Source of the DNA: Sphaerolaimus hirsutus
Taxonomy: Eukaryota > Nematoda > Chromadorea > Monhysterida > Sphaerolaimidae
Assembly: GCA_964036195.1 (NCBI GenBank)
Contig: OZ038456.1
Coordinates: 12,834,001 to 12,898,000, forward strand
Reading direction: 5' to 3'
DNA length: 64,000 bases
Positions 41,339-51,220 of the stretch are shown here, in pieces; within the stretch, counting starts at the first letter, position 1, and every line of letters starts with the position of its first letter. The notes below the pieces were generated by a model, which was not told where the DNA came from, did no database searches, and saw nothing but the letters and a program-made list of their open reading frames with translations. Position numbers and translations under genes: made by a program.

Positions 41339-42042
41339 ATTTGAAGAAATGCTTGCACAGCAAACATACAACACAACAATTCAGCACTCAGCAAGCAAAA
41401 CAACAGAAGATCACAAAAAACCCTGAAAACCACAAAGTTACTGTTACAGTTCAAACGAGATTCACTTTTCCGGGGGGGGCTTTTGCAGGCCAGCGGGGGG
41501 GGGGGGGGGCGGCCCGGTTGGCCACCTTTCACTATATACACTTTTCCAACATGCACACCAAAAAAACCTTAAAAATCACTATAACTAGCTCAAAACCACC
41601 TAGAGACACCTCTACAACTACACATACAGTACAAAAAAATGCTAAAAATAGACAATAATCAACCCAAACTATAATTTTGAATATGAAAGCATAAAAAGGT
41701 AACAAAAATAGCCATTTTCAGCTAAAATTCCCCCAAAAATTTTGCCTTCAGAACTAATATATACCGCTCAGCGGGCATCCGCGATACATAGAGACCTGAG
41801 GAGACCTCCAGCATACATAGAACACTCTACATTTGGTGAAGTGGTGTAACACCCCCCCCCCCCTTATCACCCCCCTACCTAACCCTGCGATCCAGATTGG
41901 GTCTTCAGCATCCAGATTCGCATATGCGCCACAAAATAGCCCATGATTCGGTATCGCGATAAGAATCCCGTTTCAACCCTACTAACCACACCGAAAAACA
42001 CTTCTTCAATCAATATATCTGAACGTATATCTTGTTTTTCAC

Positions 42043-44567
42043 TTTGCTGCTACTCAAAACCACTTGCACGCTGTTGTCCATCATAGCCAAACTCTTTCCC
42101 GTAGTGTCAACCAAACACAATAACATGTAAAACACCATCTGAATGGCCAAACTAAATGGAAGCTTTACCATTGCTTAAAAAAGTCTACCCATCAGGGGTC
42201 TCCAAGATTTTGGGCCTTGCGGGGGCTGGATAGATAGCAAATCGCCCCTCCGGAAGGATACATAGCTAAAAAAATTTTCTGGGGGGGCGCTTCGGGGGGG
42301 GCCTCGCGGGCGCAAAATATATAGGCTTTTTCAGTCCATAGGATGCTAAAAGGAAAAAATTGCCTGATTATCAGTTAAAAGAACCTTTAAAATGGCTAAA
42401 AACACGCATATAACCATGCATATCGCCAGAGACCACAATTTTAAAGCTCAAAAAGTATAAAAAGCTGCGAAAAATGGGCCAAGACTTCTCAAAAGCAGTC
42501 GACATAGATAGATCGCTGAGCGATTTGGGGGGGGGCGCTTTTACGCTTAGTACCCAAAAACTTTGCCTCGGGATAGATAGCTGACCGGCCTCCAGCATAC
42601 ATAGATACATACCTGGCACATTTGGGGGGGGAGCCCCCCCCCAGCCCCCCCCCCCCCCCCCGCCTAGGAGACCCCTGATACCCATCCTTATTCATTAATA
42701 AAATGACAACTTAAAAGCACAAAAACATTTCTACATATTAAACCCTCCATCAATCTGTGCCATTCAAATGAAACTTTACATGTTTTCGTATGCTTTCCGG
42801 CTGGGTATTCAGCACTGCTTTCTGTCCACCTTGATTAGCAGCAAACTCTGGCCCAAAAAGAACGTCATGGTCCTCCGGCGTAAAAAACTGCGTGTTGGTG
42901 TACGTACATAAATACATAAATAATTTCTGACACAAAAAGACTGTGTTTCATCTAGCGTTGGAAAAAAAACGTTTTTTTTTAACTCGATGTTTTTTTTAAA
43001 AAAAAAACGGGTTTTTTTAAAAGCTCCCAGATATGACCTAGTGTCAACATATATAGGTATATCAGACACTGCCAATACTCTGTGATGTTAAAAATGACCA
43101 TATAATGGCTGTGGAGCCATGGGATAGCATTATAAGTGGTGAGGTGTGTCAAAAATATCCATTTTTCGTCGACATATCATTCATATATCGCCTTATAGTC
43201 GAATGTTCGTGACATCAGGTAAAGTTTGGCACGGAATGGTGATCAAACAAGGTTATAAAAGGAGGTTGTTACTTTGGGAGTGAAGTTACACACTGTGCAG
43301 GTACATGGAAGCACATTACCTCAATATTATATATTACAGCAACATATGTCGGCTTATTCACCCATGGTAGCACATAGAAATGGATCTTTTCATACTAAAA
43401 ATGCAACAAAACCAATGAAAACGATATTCGATATCGCTATTTTTTCAAAATTTTTCATATTGATATTCGATATGAAAACACAGTCGATATCCGATATTCG
43501 ATACCATATATCGTCCCAACCCTAGCCACAACGACCCATTCTAAACAATTTCGAATCAACTACCCTGTTTAAAAAAGAACGCACCCTTGTTACCCGATGA
43601 ACACTTTGAGCCAAAGCTATAGCGTCACTGGGATCTTCATTCTCATCCTCAAGCAACTCCTCAATAGCACAAAGGTCATCGACCAGCTCCAACTTGGCAC
43701 CAAACACCACATTGTTCACCGAAAAAAAACTGTGGTACCTGCGGTAGGACAAAAAGACACAAATTAAACATCGTTTATAAAAGCGAAAAATAACCATCAA
43801 AGTTTTACTCACATCACCTGTCCAGGTTTAAGAACAAACAGTTGAAATGGCACACACTTTACCACAGCGTCATCTTTAACGATAAACGTAAACGATACTT
43901 CCCCATAACACTCCCGCCGTTCATCAAGATCCCCAAACCCTACAGACCCAGAAACACCAATAGCCGCATCAACAGGCCAGACAAAATCGACCACATCCAT
44001 AGTCATAAGCCTACTAAACCAGACCTTGAAGTGCCAAATGTAACACCATAATACTTTAAAAAAAGCTGAAACAGAAACTGCCTTTTCCCACCACAAAAAC
44101 AGAAAAAACACCTGCACACTAACCCTACCTCCAACAGAACCCCACCTAAAAAGGAGGCTCTCTCTCACTGCACGTGAATTGGTACTATACCAGCGGGTTT
44201 GTAGATGTAGACCCCCACGGGCCTTCATATAGATAGCAAACCCCTCCTCCCGAGACTTAGATAGCTGAAATGTTTCCTGGGCCAAGTTCCGCGTGGCATT
44301 TGCGGGGGGCCGGAATTCCCAGGAGTTCACTAAAAGTAGCCCAAAAATACCTAAAGATAAGTATATAACCACATACATAGCCAAAACAGACCATAAGGGG
44401 GGCTGGGAGGGGGGCGTCCCATGCGGGCTCCCGGGGCTACACTGACACTTAATGTCACAGTTTAACAGGCTTACAACTATCACCAGCAGTTGGCGATCAT
44501 CATCCTTGAATAGTTTGATAGAATCCTCCAACGTAAAGCTCTCGACCAACGCATATTCGTGATCCAT
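42043..44567 (-). CDS. Five phase-matched exons of an unrecognised gene
   Basis: Exons are 44567-44484 (DHEYALVESFTLEDSIKLFK), 44024-43813 (VVDFVWPVDAAIGVSGSVGF, then FTFIVKDDAVVKCVPFQLFV), 43738-43564 (NNVVFGAKLELVDDLCAIEE, acidic LLEDENEDPSD), 42887-42780 (FFTPEDHDVLFGPEFAANQG, 36 codons) and 42138-42043 (VFYMLLCLVDTTGKSLAMMD, 32 codons). All have AG acceptors and GT donors, and their phases agree at every join (0, 2, 0, 0). The incoming phase 0 also fits the donor of exon A3 at 47693. The product looks soluble and mixed alpha/beta. I considered a HECT-type ubiquitin ligase but cannot support it. Confidence 0.6.
42193..42677. mobile_element. CAGGGGTCTCC-family MITE
   Basis: CAGGGGTCTCCAAGATTTTGG and TAGGAGACCCCTG bound a 485-bp copy. 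Flanks CTACCCAT and ATACCCAT match at 7 of 8. It lies in an intron between exons 42887-42780 and 42138-42043. Confidence 0.85.
42955..43415. repeat. Half copy of the 37.2-38.35 kb foldback
   Basis: CCAGATATGACCTAGTGTC, ATGGCTGTGGAGCCATGGGATAGCAT and TACTTTGGGAGTGAAGTTAC follow the order of the right arm at 37975-38345. The left arm is absent. A CGATATTCGATATC element (about 43420-43524, ending GTCCCAACCCTA) abuts it. Confidence 0.65.
44205..44450. mobile_element. CAGGGGTCTCC-family remnant
   Basis: GGGCCTTCATATAGATAGCAAACCCCTCCTCCCGAGACTTAGATAGCTG and AGTTCACTAAAAGTAGCCCAAAAATACC are family interior. Both ends are degraded. It lies between exons 44484 and 44024. Confidence 0.6.
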
Positions 44568-44716
44568 CTGAATAAGGAAAACGTATAAATAAAAGCAAAA
44601 GCATCACATGTAACATCACACGCCCCTCCCCACTACTTTTACATGTTCAACGCCACACCACCTCACCTACCCTCTACCCAACCCATCCATTTTCACCATT
44701 ACACTCCACCCACAAC

Positions 44717-45332
44717 TAGGGTTCAAACGGGATTGACTTTTCGGGATCGGGATCGGGATCGGGATTCACTTTTTGAGATTTCGGGATCGGGATCGGGATC
44801 GGGATTGGGGTTTCGGGATCGGGATCGGGATCGGGATTGTTTTTTTTGCGATTTCGGGATCGGGATCGGGATCGGGATTGGCCGGGATTGGGGTCACGGG
44901 ATCGGGATCGGGATTGGGATAGGCATTTTTCCGGGATCGGGATTGGGTTCTAGGGATAGAGATTTTGGCCATTTTTCTGGCATTCACAGTTGTTCATAAA
45001 GGTCTCAAAACACTGTTGGATGCCAGAAAAGTGGCATAAAATTGACGCTGGGGGTTTGCATCCACTTTTTTGAATGCAAAAACGTCATTATTTCACTTCT
45101 TATAATTTCCACTAATTTTTCCGGGATCGGGATCCCGGACTTGGGAGTTTCTCGGGATCGGGATTTGAAAATTTTCGGGATCGGGATCGGGATCGGGATT
45201 GGTATTTTTGAGATTTCGGGATCGGGATCGGGATCGGGATTGGGGTTTCGGGATCGGGATCGGGATCGGGACTGGTAAATCCCGGAATTTCACGGGATCC
45301 GGGATCGGGATCGGGATCCCGTTTGAACCCTA
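44717..45332 (+). mobile_element. GGGATC hAT-like MITE (copy D, longest)
   Basis: TAGGGTTCAAACGGGATTG to ATCCCGTTTGAACCCTA, with identical 8-bp flanks CCCACAAC (44709-44716 and 45333-45340). At 616 bp it is the longest copy because the GGGATC runs are longest here. The identical flanks and intact ends suggest a young insertion. Confidence 0.92.
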
Positions 45333-45349
45333 CCCACAACCAATCCATT

Positions 45350-46390
45350 CCACCTGTTACCCACATAAAAGATCAAACCAACTATGTACAAAGAAGTCCA
45401 ATCGGGTGAAAAAAACTGCAACAGACTCCGCCCTTTCAGCCAGCGAAAAGCGTACCCGTTTTCACCCAGAAAAAACAATGGCCATTCTCGACCACAATAC
45501 GGCCCGAACAGCAACAGGCCAGCCAACCTCTCAGAACACAACTGAGGCGTACAATCCCAAAAGTCGACAAGTCCAAAACATGAAAAATTTGAGTTAGAAC
45601 CGGAAACGTCATCTGGTCCTACTTCCCGACGTTTTTCATCATTTTCCATAAATATTTTGAGCTCACATTCCCATATGGCATACTGCCACACATGACATTT
45701 TTGACGAAAAATACAAAAAAAAGAGAAACAACTCAACAAGTCCGCTTAGTTTTGCACTAAAAGTCGATAAGTCCATGCTCCGAATCCTTTTTTTGGATTA
45801 AAAATACAAAAAATGTCATTAGTCCACTATCGCCACCCATTTCTAAAACTCGACAAGCGCATAAATCTCCGATAACACAGGACAAACGCGAGCGGCAACA
45901 AAAAAATTATTCCCTACAAGTAGGCGATAAGTCCATTACGGTCCCAAAAACACTTTTGCTCTGACTGAATCTAATTTCATGGACACCCCATCTTTCACAT
46001 ATACGTTGAGATTACCAGCTGAAAATTTGACACTTTACTCTCAACATATGGAACTTAATGGAAAGCATGACAGAGAGCCAAATTAGACACCCATCTACTG
46101 CCTAAAATAGAGTTTAAAGCTTAAAACGCGATTTACTCAAGATCCCATTTTCTGGACTTGTCCACTTTTACAATTACACCCCTCAACTCTAAAACACACA
46201 ATAAAAAACGGTAAAAAATAAGCAACACAACGAAATAGTAATTGCCACAGTAAGCAGCAAAAAAGATGTTTAGCAAACAAAAACTCTTCACTATCCAACA
46301 CATCAACTCTTTACGTTTAACTTTCATTGTCTTTGTCCACAAAGCCAGTACCGCCACAAAAGAAAACAATGCAAGTGTATACAGCTAACA
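45350..46390. other. No clear gene; A/C-rich intronic DNA
   Basis: Minus-strand frames (for example WECELKIFMENDEKRREVGP near 45600) are protein-like over short spans but lack good splice borders in a common frame. I leave them uncalled. GTCGATAAGTCCA-type motifs recur at about 45570, 45758 and 45925. Confidence 0.35.
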
Positions 46391-46396
46391 ATTTGA

Positions 46397-46700
46397 CTAG
46401 GGTTGGGACAATATGGCTTTTCGATATCGATATTCGATATTTTTTTCTCAAACACGATATTCCATATCGACACGATATGCACGCTCGATACCGATATTCC
46501 ATATTAAAAAACGCTTGATATTCGATATCCATATTTTCAAATTTTCGATATTTTGCTTTTGGTATACCAACACATAACTCATTTAACATATCGAATTTCT
46601 ATTTGATCACAAAGCCAACTGATCATCTCTACTGAAAAGTACATGATACAAATTTAAATCGCATATCCGATATTCTATACGATATATCGTCCCAACCCTA
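46397..46700. mobile_element. hAT-like MITE with CGATATTCGATATC interior (best copy)
   Basis: TAGGGTTGGGACAATATGG and ATATCGTCCCAACCCTA are inverted ends. Flanks AATTTGAC (46389-46396) and AATTTCAC (46701-46708) match at 7 of 8. The interior is CGATAT-based simple sequence. Confidence 0.8.
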
Positions 46701-46864
46701 AATTTCACTACTATCAATAAACAGGCACAATCATACAACCATTAAAATTGGCTATTTTTGCCTTAAGTAGTATCACAAAACAGCCACACACAAAAGAATG
46801 CATATATACCTGTGCCCACATAAACCCCGTGCACATGTAACCACTGCTCAACATGTACATAAAG

Positions 46865-47118
46865 TTTCAGGGGGGGGGGGGGTCCAGCGAACCCCTCCCC
46901 CATTGACACCGCTCACTAAACAAAGAGCCCCACAATCCTCACCTCTACATGCACACCAGGTTTACATGTGCAGCGACTTGTCCCACAAACCAATGACATA
47001 AAAGAGGGCTTAAGAAACACTCACAATGACAAAATCCTTAAAAGGCATCAGCTGAACCTTCACTAGAATGATAAGAGGCCCAACATTTTGCCCTTTCCTA
47101 GCAGTAATCGCACTTTGC
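46865..47118 (-). pseudogene. Exon cassette A/B, copy 2
   Basis: A2 reads SAITARKGQNVGPLIILVKV, then QLMPFKDFVI and a GTGAGT donor at 47026. It aligns with A3 (SAPKKAQNTGPVIVLVKAQL). B2 begins after CTCTTTGTTTAG (about 46915) with GGGGAGGGGTTCGCTGGACC and then breaks off into a G-run near 46870, so B2 is truncated. The duplicated intron blocks of the cassette are present on both sides. Confidence 0.5.
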
Positions 47119-47479
47119 TTAGAACAAAAAAAACACGTCAAGAAAGATTTAATAAACATTAACAATGATACAACCATTGAAACCCCCATTTTTGCCTTGA
47201 CTACTATCAATAAACAATGACAATGATACAACCATTAAAATCGGCTATTTTTGCCTTAACTACTATCACGAAACAGGCACACATAAAACAATGCATGTAT
47301 ACCTGTACGCATGTAAACCCTGTGCACATGTAACCAAAGTTTCCTGTCTTTTCCATCACTCATCTATATTAAAAAAACACTCCTCCTACTATCTATTCTC
47401 TACAAAACAAACCCAATACACTCCCCCTTAATCAATATTGATGTACTCGAGTACCTGTAGATAGATATCACGGATTAGT

Positions 47480-47600
47480 CCAGCCAATCACAATGACCCC
47501 ACCGCTATCACTCCATTCCTCAACATGTACCTAAATTTTCAGGGGGTGCGGTTCAGCAAACCCCTCCCCGCCTTCACCCCCCGCAGTAAAGAAAGACCCC
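47480..47600 (-). pseudogene. Exon B, copy 3 (broken)
   Basis: GGCGGGGAGGGGTTTGCTGAACC is homologous to B1. It is interrupted by CCCCTGAAAATTTAGGTACATG, with an in-frame stop, before EEWSDSGGVIVIG corresponding to QEWIDSAGAIGIG. The same CCTGAAA..TACATGTTGAG insert is next to B2, so the inserted segment predates one duplication. Confidence 0.45.
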
Positions 47601-47692
47601 CTGATCCTCATGTCTACATGCACAGCGGGTTTACATGCGCGCGGACTTCTACGCCTAAGGAATCACATAAAAGACGATTAAGAAACACTGAC

Positions 47693-48412
47693 AATGAATG
47701 CATCCTTAAAAGGCGTCAGCTGAGCCTTCACTAGTACGATAACAGGGCCCGTGTTTTGCGCTTTTTTAGGAGCACTGTTGCGCCCCACCCCCACAAAAAC
47801 ACCACCACTCTTGCGCTGCCCATCCACAAAATCACCAGCACTGTTATGATCGGCGTCCACAAAATCAGCACCAGTGTTGTCCTGGGCCCCCACAACATCA
47901 CTACCACCAGGGCCATATCCAGGGCAGGCGGGGGGGCTCCAGCCCCCCCCTTCCCAGGGCGAGACCAGAAAAAGACCAAAAATCTGACTTTTTCAACGTT
48001 AGGCTAAAAAAATTTCCGCGCAAGCTCGCATTTTCACCACACATAACGTATTATCATCAGATTTGCTCCATGTGGCTGAAAAAACTTATAAATACACTGA
48101 ATGGTCAGCTTTTTCCTGCATTTCTATGTATATTTACATACATACAGACCGTTCCATGGTGCTGGCACCAACACCAATTGCGCCACAGCGTGCCCCTACT
48201 AGTCGCGCAAGCACCATGACCACATCCCGCCATTCTGTAGGTAAAACTGTACGAGGGGGGGGGGCTGAGCCCCCCCCAACTCGCCGGCCTCCATAAACAA
48301 GCAGCCCCCCCCGCTCAAAAATCCTGGATACGTCCCTGACTACCACTCTTCTCGTCCACATCCACAGAATCATCCCAGTCGATATTCGCCAACCAATCCA
48401 TATCCGCACCAT
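47693..48412 (-). CDS. Exon A copy 3, interrupted by a MITE
   Basis: On the minus strand the exon starts after TGCGCAG at 48412 (GADMDWLANIDWDDSVDVDE, acidic) and is cut by the element 47908-48338. It resumes in the same frame (VVGAQD, then three 11-residue repeats beginning NTGADFV, NSAGDFV and KSGGVFV), and ends SAPKKAQNTGPVIVLVKAQL..PFKDAFI at a GTCAGT donor. Without the element and one target copy it is 281 nt. The incoming phase 1 fits the UIM exons upstream and the outgoing phase 0 fits the exon at 44567. The donor GTCAGT differs from GTGAGT in A1 and A2. Confidence 0.6.
47908..48338. mobile_element. hAT-like MITE in exon A3, CAGGGCCATATCCAGG ends
   Basis: Inverted ends are CAGGGCCATATCCAGGGC and AAATCCTGGATACGTCCCTG. 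The 8-bp flanks ACTACCAC at 47900-47907 and 48339-48346 are identical. The interior shares CTCCAGCCCCCCC, TTTTTCAACGTTAGG and TGTATATTTACATACATAC with 28383-28818, and an end fragment of the family occurs at about 18050-18115 (GAGACGTATCCAGGATTTTTGGG). Confidence 0.92.
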
Positions 48413-48499
48413 CTGCGCAAAGAGACTTTTCTCTACAAGAACACAACATCAGGACCTATGCGGGCCAGGGGCTGCATCGAGCCCGTCTGGGGGCGGGGC

Positions 48500-49085
48500 C
48501 TACACGGAACTACTCTACAAGATTTTGGCCCTGGTGGGGCCTACATACATAGCAAATCGCTCCTCCGAAGCGATAGCTACCTGAAAAAGTTTTGTCGGCA
48601 GCGGACCTGGGGGAAAGCTAGGGGGGGGGCCTCGCCGGCCCAAAACATATAGGCTTTTTCAGTCCATAGAAGGCCAAAAGGGGAAAAATCACTAATTATT
48701 GCTTAAAACTAGCCAAAATTAGGTTTAAAACGCAAAAAAGACACATAACCATCCATATAGCCCCAGAGTATCATTTTCAACCCGAAAAACTATAAAAACG
48801 TGTGAAAATAGGGCATTTTTAGCAAAAACCACGGTAAAATTTCTCAAAAACCACTCCAGATAGATGGATAGCTGAGCAACTGCGCTGCGGGTCTTTGGGG
48901 GTAGTAGCCAAAAACTTTCCCTCGGCATACCTAGATAGCTGAGCGGCGTTCCGCATAAACAGATAGCTGGCCAATTTGGGGGCCACTTCAGATACATTCT
49001 AAATTTGTCCTCCGGACCATAGATACATGAAACAAACTTCGGTCGGGGGGGGGGGGGTTGAAGGGCCTTTGGGCAGGGCTCCAAT
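48500..49085. mobile_element. CAGGGGTCTCC-family MITE, degraded
   Basis: ACAAGATTTTGGCCCTGG, CATACATAGCAAATCGCTCCTCCGAAGC, CATATAGGCTTTTTCAGTCC and AGATAGATGGATAGCTGAGC follow the family order. A second partial inner segment (ACATTCTAAATTTGTCCTCCGG at 48994) follows. Terminal repeats are lost. It lies between UIM exon 3 and exon A3. Confidence 0.65.
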
Positions 49086-49195
49086 ATATACCCTATTTTT
49101 ACCTTTAGAAACTAAAAAAAGACCTAAAAACACCCACTTTAAGTCAACCTACACTCACAGTACACCTACCATACAACACAACTGAAAAATTGAAC

Positions 49196-49318
49196 CTGAT
49201 TGAGAAACATCCTTCTTCTGGCGACTCTGCTCCACCTTCTTATATTCAAGCTCGGATTGTTGCAGCGCCCATTTCAAAGCCTTATCCTCATCATAACTGC
49301 CAGCTTCTGCACCGCAGC
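49196..49318 (-). CDS. UIM exon 3
   Basis: The exon is 123 nt with a TTTTGCAG acceptor and a GTTCAA donor, phase 1 at both ends. It encodes CGAEAGSYDEDKALKWALQQ, then SELEYKKVEQSRQKK. The segment DEDKALKWALQQSELE matches the ubiquitin-interacting motif consensus (acidic patch, L-x-x-A-x-x-x-S, acidic). UIMs bind ubiquitin as a single helix and are common in proteasome, endocytic-sorting and DNA-repair adaptors. Being a 1-1 exon, it can be duplicated without a frame change, and exon 2 is its near copy. Confidence 0.75.
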
Positions 49319-49588
49319 CTGCAAAAAGAAATTTTCTTAAGTTGGAGAAAAAATTGACAAAATAAATAATATTGAGAAAACATATTCATTGATTACTGAT
49401 AAGCTTTTCTATCTACATATGTTTTCCATACATCATCAAGAAAACTTTTTCAAAACAAACACCAACAAACACAACTAGAACACAAACACCACATCTGTCT
49501 ATGAGTTTCAACCTTATATACTCGAAAAACTACAAAAAAAACTGCTTTTCGGCCAAAAGTGCTCAAAAATAAACGAGAAAACCTCAAC

Positions 49589-49711
49589 CTGCTGCGCAAA
49601 CTTCTATCTTCTGACGCTCCTCCTGCAACTGTTTATACTCAATCTCGGATTGCTGCAGCGCATACTGCAAAGCTGTTTCCTCATCATAACCGCCCCCCTC
49701 TGAGCTCGCTC
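49589..49711 (-). CDS. UIM exon 2
   Basis: The exon is exactly 123 nt like exon 3, with a TTTTGCAG acceptor, a GTTGAG donor and phase 1-1. It encodes ASSEGGGYDEETALQYALQQ, then SEIEYKQLQEERQKIEVC. The UIM core is L-Q-Y-A-L-Q-Q-S with acidic residues on both sides. The first codon completes cleanly with exon 1 (ATT G / GA GCG). A tract of about 80 bp before exon 3 (GAGAAAAC, AACTACAAA) separates the two copies. Confidence 0.75.
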
Positions 49712-49871
49712 CTGCAAAAGAGAACAATTTCCAGTTATCATATTTTGTCCAAACCCAACAGACTTTATTTTTCTACACACAAAATTTTCTACCCCCCGTG
49801 TTTCCACCCCCCGGGGCTCAAAGTTCAGGGGGCCCCACTGCTATTGATGGCCGCGCACTCGTACGCACATC

Positions 49872-50390
49872 TAGGGTTCAAACAGGATCCCGATCCCGCA
49901 TACGGTGAAATTCCGGGATTTACCACTCCCGAACCCCATCCTCAAACCTCAATCCCGATCCCGATCCTGAAATCCAAAAATACCAATCCCGATCCCCATC
50001 CCAAAAACTTTCAAATCCCGATCCCGATCCCGAGAATCTCCCAAGTCCGGGATCCCGATCCCAAAAAAAATAGTGGAACTTATAAAAAGTGAAAAAAGAC
50101 ATTTTTGCGTGCAAAAATCTGAACGCAAACCCCCAGCGTCCATTTTATGTCACTTTTCTGGCATGCAACAGTGTTTTCAAACCTTTTTGAACAACTGTGA
50201 ATGCCAGAACACTGACAAAAATCTCTATCCCTAAACCCCAATCCGATCCCCAAAAAATGCCAATCCCGATCCTGATCCCGAAACCTCAAAATACCAACCC
50301 GTTCCCGATCCCGAAACCACAATCCCGATCCCAATCCCAAAATAAGTCAATCTCTATCCCGATCCCTAAGACAATCCCGTTTGAACCCTA
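49872..50390 (-). mobile_element. GGGATC hAT-like MITE (copy E, inverted)
   Basis: TAGGGTTCAAACAGGATCCC to CAATCCCGTTTGAACCCTA, with identical flanks CGCACATC (49864-49871 and 50391-50398). Hexamers read GATCCC on the plus strand. It is followed after 13 bp by another MITE (50404-50871). Confidence 0.9.
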
Positions 50391-50403
50391 CGCACATCTG
50401 TTG

Positions 50404-50871
50404 CAGCGGCCTCCTAGGGGGAGCGTACCCCCCCCCCCCCCCAAATCCCCCACCTATCTACCTATCCCGGAGGCCCGACAACTATCTATCTATCCCGAGA
50501 CTAAAACTTTGGCTACTACTCCCTTACCCCCCGCCAAATCGCTCAGCTACCTAGCTATCTGGAGCGATTTTACACAAACTTTGTCCCAATTTTTGCTCAA
50601 AACAATTTATTTTCAAACCATTTTATAGTTTTTCACTTTGAAAATCGCAGCTTTCACCTATATACATCTTTATATACCTATTTTTAGTCATTTTTAGCCC
50701 GTTTTTAGCGATTTCTGCCTTCTATCTACCGAAAAACCCTCCATATTTTGCCCCCCGAGCCCCCCCCAAGGTCCCCCCCCCGGAGAAAAGTTTTCCACCT
50801 ATCCATCCCTCCGCAGCACCAATTTCCTATCAATCCAGGCCCCGCCAGGCCCAAAATCTTCCACACCCCTC
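50404..50871. mobile_element. CAGGGGTCTCC-family MITE
   Basis: CAGCGGCCTCCTAGG at the left and CACACCCCTC at the right, with identical flanks ATCTGTTG (50396-50403 and 50872-50879). Its left target copy overlaps the right target copy of the preceding GGGATC element. Confidence 0.85.
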
Positions 50872-50894
50872 ATCTGTTGGTTATGCACCTTTGC

Positions 50895-51045
50895 CCGTTT
50901 TCGTCACTTGACACTTTTTCAAGCCATCTTCAGATATGAGTCAACTGAAAAAAAGCTCCCCAATGATATCAGTGAACTTTTTCAGTTGACTGATATCTCA
51001 AAATCACTTGAAAAAGCGTCAACTCAAAAACCCGCCAAACGTGCA
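50895..51045. repeat. Short hairpin, CACTTTTTCAAG / CTTGAAAAAGCG
   Basis: ACTTGACACTTTTTCAAGCCATCTTCAGATATGAG pairs with TGATATCTCAAAATCACTTGAAAAAGCGTCAA. A similar design lies at 1690-1800. It is a small foldback. Confidence 0.5.
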
Positions 51046-51143
51046 TAAGCTCCACATCTGCCTATCACGTCTCCCCTTATTGATGGCCGTTTTGACGCGC
51101 CTACTTGCACCCCAACTGTTTCCAGCCGTAGGAAAACCTCAAC

Positions 51144-51172
<29 letters not shown>
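51144..51172. repeat. (CA)n microsatellite
   Basis: A perfect dinucleotide run of about 14 CA units lies in the intron downstream of UIM exon 1. Confidence 0.95.
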
Positions 51173-51174
<2 letters not shown>

Positions 51175-51220
51175 TCCACAAAACTTAAAAGAAACCTTTA
51201 AAAACCTTTTAACTCATTAC

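Noticed and set aside
43564-44567. HECT-type ubiquitin ligase domain in the five-exon block
   Set aside because: A few residues (LEDSIKLFKD, DERREC) invite the comparison, but no active-site cysteine region or ordered set of HECT motifs is visible.
44717-45332. Arg-Asp-rich and Pro-Asp-rich proteins in the GGGATC elements
   Set aside because: The frames follow the hexamer exactly, recur in five insertions with target duplications, and have no splice or start context.
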